Shown here in pieces: positions 18,337-27,419 of a stretch of 64,000 nt of DNA. The notes under the pieces are model-generated. The model had not been told where the DNA came from. It saw nothing but the letters and a program-made list of their open reading frames with translations, and did no database searches. How positions within the stretch are numbered: position 1 is the first letter of the stretch; each line of letters starts with the position of its first letter. This DNA is from Bradyrhizobium sp. SZCCHNS1050 (GTDB lineage Bacteria > Pseudomonadota > Alphaproteobacteria > Rhizobiales > Xanthobacteraceae): assembly GCF_032484785.1 (NCBI RefSeq), contig NZ_JAUETR010000002.1, forward strand, positions 1,178,001-1,242,000, in the 5' to 3' direction. A program made the position numbers and the translations under genes.

Positions 18337-19224
18337 ATGGGAGGACGAGGCGTGGCTGAGACGGGATCCGACGGCGTTTCGAGCGAGGATCTGACCCTTC
18401 CGGCCGTCGATGGCTTTGCGCTCGCGGGCACCCTGTTCATGCCGCGCGGCACGCCGGCGCATGCCGTGCTGATCAATTCCGGGGCGGCGATCCCGCGCCG
18501 GATCTATCGCGGCTTCGCTGCTCATCTTGCCCAGCAGGGTTGCGCGGTTCTGACCTACGACTATCGCGGGATCGGCGGCAGCCGTCCCCGCTCCCTGAAG
18601 GGCTTTGCGGCCTCGATGACCGACTGGGCCGCACTCGACATCACCGGCGCGGTCGGTTGGATGCGTGCGCGCTACGGTGCGCTGCCGCTGCGCTATGTCG
18701 GCCACTCCTTCGGCGGCCAGACGCTCGGCCTGCTCGCCAACAACACCGAGGTGTCGCGCGCCCTCTTCATCGCCTCGCAGGCCGGCTATTGGAAGCTGAT
18801 GGCCCCGGGCGAACGCTGGCGCGTGGCGACGATGCTCAACGGCGTTGGCGTCCCGCTGACTCATGCGCTGGGTTACACGCCGGGCTGGAGTGGCGTCGGC
18901 GAGGACCTGCCGAAGGGTGTCTTCCTGCAATGGGTGCGCTGGATCATGAGCCCGCGCTATCTGTTCGATGACGCATCGCTGCCGCTTGCCAACTACGCCA
19001 ACTTCAAGAGTCCCGTCCGGGCGCTGTGCCTCGCCGACGATCCCTGGGCCACGCGGCCCGCGGTTGAGCTGCTGTGCGCTGGTTATACGGGCACGACGCC
19101 GGAGCTGCTCGACATCGCGCCGCAGGACGTCGGGGCGTCCGCGATCGGCCATATGGGCTTCTTCCGCGCGGCGCATCGCGACACGCTGTGGCGCAGCGCG
19201 ACGGAGTGGCTGCTCGAAAGCTGA
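18337..19224 (+). CDS. Alpha/beta hydrolase, serine type
   Basis: A 295-residue cytoplasmic alpha/beta hydrolase. The nucleophile elbow is GHSFGG (Ser124), following the strand PLRYV. The active His is probably in IGHMGFFRAAHRD near the C-terminus. The N-terminal VDGFALAGTLFMPRGTPAHA and the oxyanion-region INSGAAIPRRIYRGFA resemble the serine aminopeptidase S33/PHB-related hydrolases of alphaproteobacteria. The substrate is unknown. ATG at 18337 has GGAAGGG about 7 bases upstream; a GTG three bases earlier is possible. It is divergent from DAHP synthase. Confidence 0.85.
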   Translation: MGGRGVAETGSDGVSSEDLTLPAVDGFALAGTLFMPRGTPAHAVLINSGAAIPRRIYRGFAAHLAQQGCAVLTYDYRGIGGSRPRSLKGFAASMTDWAALDITGAVGWMRARYGALPLRYVGHSFGGQTLGLLANNTEVSRALFIASQAGYWKLMAPGERWRVATMLNGVGVPLTHALGYTPGWSGVGEDLPKGVFLQWVRWIMSPRYLFDDASLPLANYANFKSPVRALCLADDPWATRPAVELLCAGYTGTTPELLDIAPQDVGASAIGHMGFFRAAHRDTLWRSATEWLLES

Positions 19225-19948
19225 CGCGATCGGTTCGTCATAGCCCATGAGCGAGCGCTCCCGCGGCAGATGCTGCCCGAGCTGTGCTGATGTCGTTCAC
19301 CCTCATCAAGTCGGAGGGCGCAGGGAAGGCCAGGCGTCGGCTGACGCCTGCGGCCCGCCTGCGAAAAAAATGCAGGCGGCAGGTACCACAGGTGCAGCCG
19401 AGAACGCCCGGCCTTCCCTGCGCGACGGTCTTAACGCTTATACGCAGTCTGCCTGGTGCGCCGGGCTTGTTGGCCACCATTCGCGACAATGCTTGCGCAT
19501 TGCGCGGGACACCAGCATCGGGGTGTCAGCACGCTGCGACTTCACGTCCGCACCATGCCGTTCGTCGGCGCGTCCGAAGACACGCTGCGGCACAAGTGCG
19601 GCCATCGCTCCCCGCCTCGCGTGTCGTGACGATCGCGCGCAACGCCCCTCCGGCCGAGGCGGGATGCGCGCATCAAAGCACAATTTCTGAATTTCGTAAA
19701 GTAGATTCTGCCCGACGGGCCGTTTGCGCAAGGCACATCTGTGGGGAGTCCTGCCTCGATCCGCCGGGTGCAGAAGCCGGACCGATTGCGCTGGTCGAGC
19801 TCGGCCGGAACGCTCGGAGGTCGACCTACACCCCGACCATGCGCGCCAGGACGGCACAACGGAACGAACCGCGTGACCGGCCGTTGCCCCTGCGCTGCAT
19901 CATTTCTCGGATCCTCCGGATGTCGTGCACGCCTTTCCATGAGGGCAG
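19225..19948. other. Non-coding region with a structured repeat between two hydrolase genes
   Basis: This stretch of 724 bases has open frames on both strands, but none shows a start with a ribosome site, a recognisable domain or consistent codon use, and the frames are rich in Arg, Pro and Cys as expected from chance reading of GC-rich DNA. The left third contains the nested inverted repeat at 19316-19424. Around 19715 a short GCCCGACGGGC palindrome occurs. From memory, similar sequence recurs in many Bradyrhizobium genomes and yields spurious hypothetical proteins; that is unverified here. Confidence 0.5.
19316..19424. repeat. Nested inverted repeat (multi-stem element)
   Basis: Outer arms GCGCAGGGAAGGCC (from 19318) and GGCCTTCCCTGCGC (ending 19423) are exact complements. 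Inside are two further stems: GGCGTC/GACGCC (19333-19348), and a GCCTGC/GCAGGC stem (19357-19377) with a GAAAAAAAT loop. Transcribed on either strand this would fold into a multi-branched structure. It is not next to a typical T-rich terminator end and is larger than a terminator. It resembles a mobile palindromic repeat rather than a regulatory RNA. Confidence 0.7.
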
Positions 19949-21004
19949 ATGATGACCGCAGCCCGGACCACAGCGCGCGCGCTCGCGGCGTCGACGCCCA
20001 GCCGCCTGACCAACTCGACACCATCCCTCCAGCCGCTGGCGCATCGCAGCCGGTCGCTGGCGAAGACTCATCCATTTCTTCTGGCGGCAGCGGCGGCCAC
20101 GACCGTTCTGGCCGTCACAGCACTGATCAATCGCCGCCTCGCCAAGTCTGCCGAGCGGGCCAATCCTCCCGCCGGCCAGTTCATGGACGTCGACGGCGTC
20201 CGGCTGCACTATGTCGAGCGCGGCACCGGCGTGCCGCTGGTGCTGCTGCACGGCAACGGCAGCATGATCCAGGACTTCGCCTCCAGCGGCCTGATCGATC
20301 TGGCGGCGCAGAACTACCGTGTCATTGCGTTCGACCGGCCGGGCTTCGGCCACAGCGACCGGCCGCGCAACGTCGTGTGGACGCCGACGGCGCAGGCCGG
20401 GCTAATCAAGAGCGCGCTCGATCGCCTGGGCGTCTCGGAGGCCTTCGTCCTGGGTCATTCCTGGGGCGCATCCGTCGCCGTCGCGCTCGCCCTCGAACAT
20501 CCGACCATGGTCAAGGGCATGGTGCTCGCCTCCGGCTATTACTACCCGACCTTCCGGTCCGACGTGGTGGCCGGATCGGCTCCGGCCATTCCCTTGCTGG
20601 GCGATATCCTGCGCTACACCATCTCCCCTCTGATCAGCCGGATGATGTGGCCGCTGCTGATGGCCAAGCTGTTCGGCCCGCGATCGGTTCCGGCGAAGTT
20701 TGCCGGCTTCCCCAAGGAAATGGCGGTTCGCCCGTCGCAGATCCGCGCCTCCGCCGCGGAGGCCGCGCTGATGATTCCCGATGCTTTCCGCTTCAGGAGA
20801 GCGTACGGTGAGCTGAAGATGCCGGTCGTGATCGTTGCCGGTGATCAGGATCGCCTGATCGACATCGACGCGCAGTCCAGACGGCTTCATCACGACGTCA
20901 GCCAGAGCACCTTTCGCCGCGTGCGCGGCGCCGGCCACATGGTGCATCAGACGGCGACCGAGGCCGTCATGTCCTCGATCGACGAAGTCGCAGCGGCGGC
21001 GTAG
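19949..21004 (+). CDS. Membrane-anchored alpha/beta hydrolase (epoxide hydrolase/dehalogenase-like)
   Basis: A 351-residue protein. One hydrophobic segment near 42-60 (PFLLAAAAATTVLAVTALI) follows a Ser/Thr/Arg-rich leader, so the catalytic domain is probably anchored in the inner membrane. The alpha/beta fold starts with MDVDGVRLHYVERGTGVPLV. HGNG is the oxyanion block, and GHSWGA (about 170-175) the nucleophile elbow with Ser. AGDQDRLIDI carries the acid and GAGHMVHQT the His. Substrate unknown. ATGATG start at 19949/19952 after GAGGGC. Confidence 0.86.
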   Translation: MMTAARTTARALAASTPSRLTNSTPSLQPLAHRSRSLAKTHPFLLAAAAATTVLAVTALINRRLAKSAERANPPAGQFMDVDGVRLHYVERGTGVPLVLLHGNGSMIQDFASSGLIDLAAQNYRVIAFDRPGFGHSDRPRNVVWTPTAQAGLIKSALDRLGVSEAFVLGHSWGASVAVALALEHPTMVKGMVLASGYYYPTFRSDVVAGSAPAIPLLGDILRYTISPLISRMMWPLLMAKLFGPRSVPAKFAGFPKEMAVRPSQIRASAAEAALMIPDAFRFRRAYGELKMPVVIVAGDQDRLIDIDAQSRRLHHDVSQSTFRRVRGAGHMVHQTATEAVMSSIDEVAAAA

Positions 21005-21085
21005 TCGGAGGGCGAACATGGCTGCGGCTGCCGGATTGCGGGATCCGTAGCCTGCAGAGCGGCGAAGAAAGCGGGGATCGAACTC

Positions 21086-22084
21086 ATGGCGGCCGAGGAC
21101 GCGTGCATGCCGATCTGGCACGAAAAGCATCTGCGCGCTGCCACCAAAGCTGCCGGCGTGGCCCTGTGGTCGTGGAACGTCGACACCGACGCGATCACGA
21201 TGGACGAGCGCGCCTATGAGCTGTGGGAGGTGCCCAAGACCAAGAGCAGGATCACGTTCGAGGTGCTCTCCCAGAACATTCACCCCGCCGATCTCGAACG
21301 GGTGAGATCGGCGTTTTCGGCGACACGGGCGATCGTCGGCGCTTATGAGATCGATTTTCGCATTCTCGCGGATGGCGAAATCCGCTGGATCTCCGCCCGC
21401 GGCCAAGGTGACGATGCCGACATCGCCGAGCGGCTGATGTTCGGCATCTTCCTCGACGTGACCCAGCGCAAGCAGGCCGAAGAAGCCAACGAGCTGCTGG
21501 CGGGCGAGATGAGCCATCGGGTCAAGAACCTGCTGACGATCGCCACCGCGCTGACGCAGATGACGTCGCGCACAGCGGCGACAAAGGAGGACATGGCCCA
21601 CGAGCTCGCCAGCCGGTTGATCGCGCTGGGCCGTGCCCAGGATCTGATACGTCCGCGGCCGGGCGGGACGAACCAAGCAGCCCTGCTCGGCGATCTCGTC
21701 TCGGTGCTGCTTGCCCCCTATGACGAGAAAGGCGCCAGCGTCCGCATCCGTGTGTCGGTGCCCAAGATGAATGTCGGAGAACGCTCGAGCACGACATTGG
21801 CACTGGTCATCCACGAGCTCGCGACCAACTCGGCGAAATACGGCTCGCTGTCGGTTTCGAGCGGCACGCTGGACGTGTCGTGCAGCGCGCATGATGACGA
21901 AGTGGTGATCATGTGGACCGAGCGCGGCGGGCCGCCGAAGTCGGCCGACACCACCGAAGGCTTCGGCAGCAAACTGATCCATCGCAGCATGAACGCCCAG
22001 CTCGGCGGCACCATCGCCTTCGACTGGTCCGCCGAAGGCCTGGTCGTGACGCTGCGCATGAGCCGGGAGCGGATGGCGAATTGA
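21086..22084 (+). CDS. PAS-HWE sensor histidine kinase
   Basis: A 332-residue soluble kinase. A PAS domain occupies about 16-127 (SWNVDTDAITMDERAYELW; GIFLDVTQRKQAEEA is its C-terminal end). The kinase core is of the HWE/HisKA_2 class: phosphoacceptor His144 in GEMSHRVKNLL, N box HELATNSAKYG, and the WxE motif in MWTERGGPP. This class is common in alphaproteobacteria and often works in the general stress response or light and redox sensing. There is no partner regulator nearby, so its target is unknown. The PAS domain has no obvious chromophore Cys motif (no NCRFLQ). Confidence 0.9.
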   Translation: MAAEDACMPIWHEKHLRAATKAAGVALWSWNVDTDAITMDERAYELWEVPKTKSRITFEVLSQNIHPADLERVRSAFSATRAIVGAYEIDFRILADGEIRWISARGQGDDADIAERLMFGIFLDVTQRKQAEEANELLAGEMSHRVKNLLTIATALTQMTSRTAATKEDMAHELASRLIALGRAQDLIRPRPGGTNQAALLGDLVSVLLAPYDEKGASVRIRVSVPKMNVGERSSTTLALVIHELATNSAKYGSLSVSSGTLDVSCSAHDDEVVIMWTERGGPPKSADTTEGFGSKLIHRSMNAQLGGTIAFDWSAEGLVVTLRMSRERMAN

Positions 22085-22161
22085 AACGGCGGAGGCGGAA
22101 GCTGGCACCGATCGCATGATGGTGGGCACGGCGATTGCGTGCCTTTACGATGGCCGCCGGA

Positions 22162-22665
22162 CTAGCGTGCGCAGAGGCCGGACCAATTGCCTTCCGTGAG
22201 ATCGGGCTGGGCTGCCCGGATGTCGACCGGCGCGTCCGACGACCATGGAAAGTGTCCGTCGCGATCGGGATAGACCAATTGCAGACATTCGAAACCGTTA
22301 CCGCCGTAGAACCAGCGGCTCCAGCCGAGATGATTGCGATAGTGCTGTTGCGCGACGGGTAGCAACACGGCGGGGATGTTCTTGAACACATCGCCGGACT
22401 CACTGCCGATGGGGATACGCCGTCCCGCTTCGAGTTCATGATACAGATGCCAGAAGACATCCTGAGCGATTTGTCCCCGCAGCGAGAAGACAATCAACTC
22501 GGGATGGCCAAACTTCAACCAGAAGCCGGTTGTGTAGGCGAAGCCAGGCCCTTCAGCGTCGGCTCCGACACGAACCGCGAACCAGCCGTGCTCACGAATA
22601 TTGGCGACGAACTTCCGCTCATGCTCGTCAAGCTTCTCCGGATCAGCATCGAGCGCAGTGTGCAT
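22162..22665 (-). CDS. DUF4262 domain protein
   Basis: A 167-residue cytoplasmic protein. It shows the DUF4262 pattern: an N-terminal NIREHGWFAVRVGADAEGPG, then FAYTTGFWLKFGHPELIVF, and the C-terminal FECLQLVYPDRDGHFPW. The family has no established role. Many members sit near stress or toxin-type genes, but here the neighbours are a histidine kinase (convergent) and the indolepyruvate oxidoreductase. It is probably a single-gene unit with the family A repeat upstream. Confidence 0.85.
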   Translation of the reverse strand: MHTALDADPEKLDEHERKFVANIREHGWFAVRVGADAEGPGFAYTTGFWLKFGHPELIVFSLRGQIAQDVFWHLYHELEAGRRIPIGSESGDVFKNIPAVLLPVAQQHYRNHLGWSRWFYGGNGFECLQLVYPDRDGHFPWSSDAPVDIRAAQPDLTEGNWSGLCAR

Positions 22666-22726
22666 CGGTTGTGCCTCTTACGTTCGTCCAGACGATTCCA
22701 TCCTGCGAGCTGTCCGTGAGCGCCGG

Positions 22727-22804
22727 CATTGCGAGCGAAGCGAAGCAATCCAAGGCATCACGCGGACTCTGGATTGCTTCGTCGCTCCGCTCCTCGCAAT
22801 GACG
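22727..22804. repeat. Palindromic repeat, family A, copy 2
   Basis: Arms GCGAAGCGAAGCAATCC and GGATTGCTTCGTCGCTCCGC are separated by about 25 bases and closed by CATTGCGAG at the left and CTCGCAATGACG at the right. It matches the copies at 9281 and 42808. It lies between the DUF4262 gene and the 3' end of the indolepyruvate oxidoreductase gene. Confidence 0.87.
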
Positions 22805-22817
22805 GAGAGGCCAAGCC

Positions 22818-25800
22818 TTACTCCGCCGCCATCTGCCTTGGCGCGGGCGGTGGATTGGCGAGGTCGGCGGCGAGCTGGGCGTAGCGCGCCTTGGCGTCCT
22901 GCACCGCCTTCTCCTTGACCGGGCCGTAGCCGCGGATCTTGTCCGGCAGCGACAGGAATTCGACGGCGATGTCGACGTTGGCAGGCGACAGCAGGTTCAG
23001 CACGGTGGCGACGTCTTTCTCATAGCCGGCGATCAGGTCGCGCTCCATCTTGCGTTCGGCCGCGTAGCCGAAGACGTCCAGTGGTGTGCCGCGCAGGCCC
23101 TTCAGTTTTGCCAGCAGGCGGAACATCTTCATCATGCCCGGCCCGAAGCTGCGCTTCTTCGGCCTCCCTTGCGGATCGAGGCCGGAATTGAGGATGGGCG
23201 GTGCGAGGTTGAAGCTGATCTTGTAGTCGCCCTCGAACGCGTCATGGAGCTGCTTCTCGAAGCTGCCGTCGGAGAACAACCGCGCCACCTCGTACTCATC
23301 CTTGTAGGCGAGCAGCTTGGCATAGTTGATCGCCACTGCGCGCGGCAGCGCCTCGCCGTAGCCGCCCTTGTCGGCGGCTTCGCGCACCTGATCGACCAGC
23401 TTGCGGTAGCGCTTGGCGAGCCGCGCATTCTGATAGCCGGTAAGGTACGCCATGCGGTGGGCGATGATCTCGTCGAGCGTCATCGCCTCAAGCGATTTCG
23501 GCGGCACCGCCTCGTCCTTGCCGGTCATCATGTCGGCGAGCCGCTCCGGGTTGACCACCGCGAGGCGGCCGAGCCGGAACGCCTCGGTGTTCATCTTGAC
23601 CGCGACGCCGTTGATCGCGATCGCCTTCTCGATCGCCTCGGCCGACAGCGGCAGCAGGCCCTTCTGGTAGGCGTAGCCCATCATCATCATGTTGGTGGCG
23701 ATGCTGTCGCCAAGCAGCGCCTCGGCCGGCTTGGTGAAATCGAGGAAGGTCGAGTCCTTGTGCAGCGCCGTTTCCAGCAGGCTCGTCACCTTGCGGTTCT
23801 GGAAATTGAAGTCGCGGTTGAGCACGAAATCGGCGGTCGGAATCAGATGGCTGTTGATGACGCCATGGGTGCGCTCGGCATCGCACAGCGTGATCGTCTC
23901 CTTGGCACCCGCCACCACCTCGTCGGCGGCGATGACGAGGTCGGCGGTCCCCGTGACGATGCGCGAGCAGGTCACGTCAGCCGTATTCTCGGAGAGGCGC
24001 ACATGGCTGAGCACCGCGCCGCCTTTCTGCGCGAGGCCCGACATGTCGAGGATCATCGAGGCCTTGCCCTCGATGTGCGCGGCCATGCCGAGCAGCGCGC
24101 CGATCGTCAGCACGCCGGTGCCGCCGACGCCGCCGACGGCGACGTTGTAGGGCCGCTCCAGTGACGGCTTGGTCAGCGGTTCCGGCATCTCGCCGATGTC
24201 GCCGAGCTCAGCTGGCGCGCGGCTGCGCGGCTTGCCGCCATCGATGGTGACGAAGGACGGGCAGAAGCCCTTCACGCAGGAATAGTCCTTGTTGCAGGAC
24301 GACTGGTTGATGACGCGCTTGCGGCCGAGCTCGGTCTCCAGCGGCTCGACCGAGATGCAGTTCGACTGCACCGAGCAGTCACCGCAGCCTTCGCAGACGG
24401 CCGGATTGATGAAGACGCGGCGCTGCGGATCCTCCATCGTGCCGCGCTTGCGGCGGCGGCGCTTCTCGGCGGCGCAGGTCTGCACGAACACGATGGCCGA
24501 GGCGCCCTTGGTCTCGCGCAGCGTCTTCATGACGTTTTCGAGCTCGTCGCGGTGCGCGAGCTTGACGCCGGGCGCGATCGTTTCGGCCGGATAGGCGTCT
24601 GGATTCTCCGAGACCAGGTAGATCTCGCGGATGCCCTCGGCATGGAGCTGGAAGGTGATCTGCTGCGGCGACAAATCGCCGTCATGGCGCTGGCCGCCGG
24701 TCATCGCGACCGCGTCGTTGTAGAGGATCTTGTAGGTGATGTTGGCCTTGGAGGCGATCGACTGGCGGATCGCGAGGCTGCCGGAATGGAAATAGGTGCC
24801 GTCGCCGAGATTGGCGAAGATGTGCTTCTCGTCGGTGAACGGCGCGATGCCGACCCACGGCACGCCCTCGCCGCCCATATGGGTGAAGGTCTCGGTGTTG
24901 CGGTTCATCCACAACGACATGAAGTGGCAGCCGATGCCGGCCAGTGCGCGGCTGCCCTCGGGCACCTTGGTCGAGGTGTTGTGCGGGCAGCCCGAGCAGA
25001 AATACGGCGTGCGCGCCACCGGCGAGACCAGTTGCATCTGCGAGGCGTCGCGGCCGTTGAACCAGTCGGCCTTGGCGCGCAGCATCGCCTTGATCTCGGG
25101 GTTGAGGTCGAGGCGGAGAAGACGCTCGGTGAGCGATGTCGCGAGCGAGGCGACGGAGAGCTCGGTGGCAAACGGCAGGAAGCGCTTGTCGTGGTCGTCC
25201 ATCTTGCCGACGATGCGCGGGCGGACGTCGTCGCGCCAGTTGAACAGCTCCTGCTTGACCTGGTTCTCGACGATCTCGCGACGCTCCTCGATGATGAAGA
25301 TCTCCTCGAGGCCGACCGCGAACTGCCGCACGCCTTCCGGTTCCAGTGGCCAGGGCATGCCGATCTTGTAGAGGCGAAGCCCGATCCTGGCGGCGACCTC
25401 CTCGGTGATCCCGAGTTCGCGTAGCGCCTGGCGGATGTCCTCATAGCTCTTGCCCGACGCCATGATGCCGTAGCGGGCGTTCGGTGAGTCCATCGTGATG
25501 CGGTTGACCTTGTTGGCGCGGGCAAAGGCGATCGCGGCAAAGCCCTTGTAGTCCTGCAGCCGCCGGTCCTGCTCGAAGCGGTCATCCGGCCAGCGCAGAT
25601 TGAGGCCGCCCGGCGGCATCTCGAAATCGGCGGGGATGACGAACGGCGTCATCTCGTCGTTGAGGTTGATCTCGGCGGTCGTCTCCACCGTCTCGGTGAT
25701 CACCTTCATTCCGACCCAGCAGCCGGAATAGCGCGACATCGCGATGCCGAGCAGGCCCATCTCGATCATCTCGTGGATCGAGGACGGATAGAGATAGGGC

Positions 25801-26309
25801 ATCAGCGCCGAGATGAAGGCATGGTCGGACTGATGCGGCACGGTCGAGGATTTGGCGCCGTGGTCGTCGCCGGCGAGACAGAGCACGCCGCCGTTCTTGG
25901 CGGAGCCGGCCGCATTGCCGTGGCGAAACACGTCGCCGCAGCGGTCGACGCCGGGGCCCTTGCCGTACCAGATGCCGACGACGCCGTCATACCTGCCGCC
26001 GGGCGACAGTGCGAGTTGCTGCGAGCCCCAGATCGCGGTCGCTGCGAGGTCCTCGTTCACGCCGGGCTGGAACTTGATGTTGTACTGCTCGAGATGCTTG
26101 CGGGCGGAGAACAGCTGCTGGTCGTAGCCGCCGAGCGGCGAGCCGCGATAGCCGGAAATGAAGCCGGCGGTATTCAGCCCGGCGGCGCGGTCGCGCCGGA
26201 TCTGGGCCATCGGCAGCCGCACCAGCGCCTGGATGCCGGTCAGGAAGATATGGCCGGAGCTTGCGGTGTATTTCTGGTCGAGATTGATCTCGCTCTCGTT
26301 GAGTCCCAT
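22818..26309 (-). CDS. Fused indolepyruvate ferredoxin oxidoreductase (IorA-IorB)
   Basis: A 1163-residue thiamine diphosphate enzyme with both subunits in one chain. The N-terminal pyrimidine-binding part has SGYRGSPLGGYDQQL and NEDLAATAIWGSQQ. The TPP domain near residue 500 has GGEGVPWVGIAPF and FANLGDGTYFHSG. A ferredoxin-like segment near 640 has CEGCGDC and further Cys (SSCNKDYSCVKGFCPSF), enough for iron-sulfur clusters. From about 725 the IorB-like gamma domain starts with GGVGGTGVLTIGALL. It oxidatively decarboxylates arylpyruvates or 2-oxo acids to acyl-CoA with ferredoxin; it may degrade aromatic and branched amino acids. ATG 26309 follows AGAGGGCGGA. Confidence 0.9.
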   Translation of the reverse strand: MGLNESEINLDQKYTASSGHIFLTGIQALVRLPMAQIRRDRAAGLNTAGFISGYRGSPLGGYDQQLFSARKHLEQYNIKFQPGVNEDLAATAIWGSQQLALSPGGRYDGVVGIWYGKGPGVDRCGDVFRHGNAAGSAKNGGVLCLAGDDHGAKSSTVPHQSDHAFISALMPYLYPSSIHEMIEMGLLGIAMSRYSGCWVGMKVITETVETTAEINLNDEMTPFVIPADFEMPPGGLNLRWPDDRFEQDRRLQDYKGFAAIAFARANKVNRITMDSPNARYGIMASGKSYEDIRQALRELGITEEVAARIGLRLYKIGMPWPLEPEGVRQFAVGLEEIFIIEERREIVENQVKQELFNWRDDVRPRIVGKMDDHDKRFLPFATELSVASLATSLTERLLRLDLNPEIKAMLRAKADWFNGRDASQMQLVSPVARTPYFCSGCPHNTSTKVPEGSRALAGIGCHFMSLWMNRNTETFTHMGGEGVPWVGIAPFTDEKHIFANLGDGTYFHSGSLAIRQSIASKANITYKILYNDAVAMTGGQRHDGDLSPQQITFQLHAEGIREIYLVSENPDAYPAETIAPGVKLAHRDELENVMKTLRETKGASAIVFVQTCAAEKRRRRKRGTMEDPQRRVFINPAVCEGCGDCSVQSNCISVEPLETELGRKRVINQSSCNKDYSCVKGFCPSFVTIDGGKPRSRAPAELGDIGEMPEPLTKPSLERPYNVAVGGVGGTGVLTIGALLGMAAHIEGKASMILDMSGLAQKGGAVLSHVRLSENTADVTCSRIVTGTADLVIAADEVVAGAKETITLCDAERTHGVINSHLIPTADFVLNRDFNFQNRKVTSLLETALHKDSTFLDFTKPAEALLGDSIATNMMMMGYAYQKGLLPLSAEAIEKAIAINGVAVKMNTEAFRLGRLAVVNPERLADMMTGKDEAVPPKSLEAMTLDEIIAHRMAYLTGYQNARLAKRYRKLVDQVREAADKGGYGEALPRAVAINYAKLLAYKDEYEVARLFSDGSFEKQLHDAFEGDYKISFNLAPPILNSGLDPQGRPKKRSFGPGMMKMFRLLAKLKGLRGTPLDVFGYAAERKMERDLIAGYEKDVATVLNLLSPANVDIAVEFLSLPDKIRGYGPVKEKAVQDAKARYAQLAADLANPPPAPRQMAAE

Positions 26310-26625
26310 TCCGCCCTCTTGCCGTGCTTTACCGGGGGGCGCGACTGCCGCCGGCCGGCGGAAGCGCGCGTTCTGCCAATCATTTATGTCTGCTTTTGAA
26401 GAATGCGCATCACAAATCTCGTGTGCGCAGGGCAGCCAGCCGAAATCGCAATTTCGTGGCGGGAGCCGGCTGCGGCTTTTGCGGTTTGTGTCGAAAACGG
26501 CCACTGCCGCGAAATGGGATGATGCGCACCATGGCTTTGGCGGCTCGGCGGATGGTGACTGAACCGTTGTGGCCGGCGCGATTCCGGCCCGAACGAATTG
26601 TGCGATGCGATAAGATCGCCTTCGT
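26310..26625. other. Intergenic region upstream of the indolepyruvate oxidoreductase gene
   Basis: 316 bases between the channel gene and the oxidoreductase gene, both read leftward. No gene was found. A short perfect inverted repeat GAAAT-cgca-ATTTC occurs near 26440-26453, within less GC-rich sequence that could hold the promoter. No riboswitch or terminator is evident. Confidence 0.35.
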
Positions 26626-27270
26626 TCAGCCCCGATCGTCGCCCGCAAATACGAAGCGCGGCATGTTCCATTTGTAGCGGATCGCGAGCAGCCGGAACGA
26701 CAGTCCGAGCGCGAAGGTCAGCGCCGTCCACCATCCGCTGGCGATGCCGAGCGACAAGCCGGTCGCATAGACCAGGCCCGTGACGAGGGACACGCTGGCG
26801 TAGAGCTCGGCGCGAAACAGCAATGGCACGTCATTGCACAGGATGTCGCGCAGCACGCCGCCGGCGCAGCCCGTGATCATCCCGGCGACGATGACGATGC
26901 CGATCGGCACGTTCATCTGCCAGGCGATGTCGCAGCCCGTCATCGTGAACACGACGAGGCCGACCGCATCGAGAACGAGGAACGCCATGGTCAGCCTGTG
27001 AACCAGGCGCGCCATGGCGATCGTCACGAACGGCGCCAGCACGGTCAGCAGCAGCAAGGACGGCTGCTCGACCCAGGCAAGCGGATAGTGGCCGAGCAGC
27101 ACGTCGCGCAAGGTGCCGCCGCCGAGCGCGGTGATCGCCCCCAACAAGCAGACGCCCATCCAGTCCATGCTGCGGCGTCCCGCCGCCAGCGCGGCCGTCA
27201 TCGCCTGCGCCGCCAGCGCCACCCAGGTCAACAGATGCAACACGCTGTCACCGGGCGGCAGGTTCCACAT
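26626..27270 (-). CDS. TRIC-type (UPF0126/YicG) cation channel membrane protein
   Basis: A 214-residue inner-membrane protein with seven likely helices in two similar halves. Each half has the family's glycine-rich signature: GAITALGGGTLRDVLLG and GMITGCAGGVLRDILC. Prokaryotic members are homologues of trimeric intracellular cation channels and conduct K+ or Na+. The C-terminal tail is short and basic. ATG at 27270 is chosen because GGAG lies 8 bases upstream; a TTG at 27285 would add five residues. It stands alone. Confidence 0.88.
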   Translation of the reverse strand: MWNLPPGDSVLHLLTWVALAAQAMTAALAAGRRSMDWMGVCLLGAITALGGGTLRDVLLGHYPLAWVEQPSLLLLTVLAPFVTIAMARLVHRLTMAFLVLDAVGLVVFTMTGCDIAWQMNVPIGIVIVAGMITGCAGGVLRDILCNDVPLLFRAELYASVSLVTGLVYATGLSLGIASGWWTALTFALGLSFRLLAIRYKWNMPRFVFAGDDRG

Positions 27271-27419
27271 CGAAGGCTCCAACAAAAGGACGGAGAATCG
27301 CAGTGCACGCGAGGCACCTTAGCGCGCGGTGCAACGGATCGACTGGGGATTTCGTAAGGTTTCGCGGAACAGAGCCGGGGCCCGACTGGTTGTCGGGTGA
27401 CAATCGCAAGGAGGACATC

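Noticed and set aside
19247..19952. Overlapping open frames in the 19.2-19.9 kb gap as possible genes
   Set aside because: Arg/Pro/Cys-rich, no start signals and a large inverted repeat inside; best read as non-coding repeat sequence.
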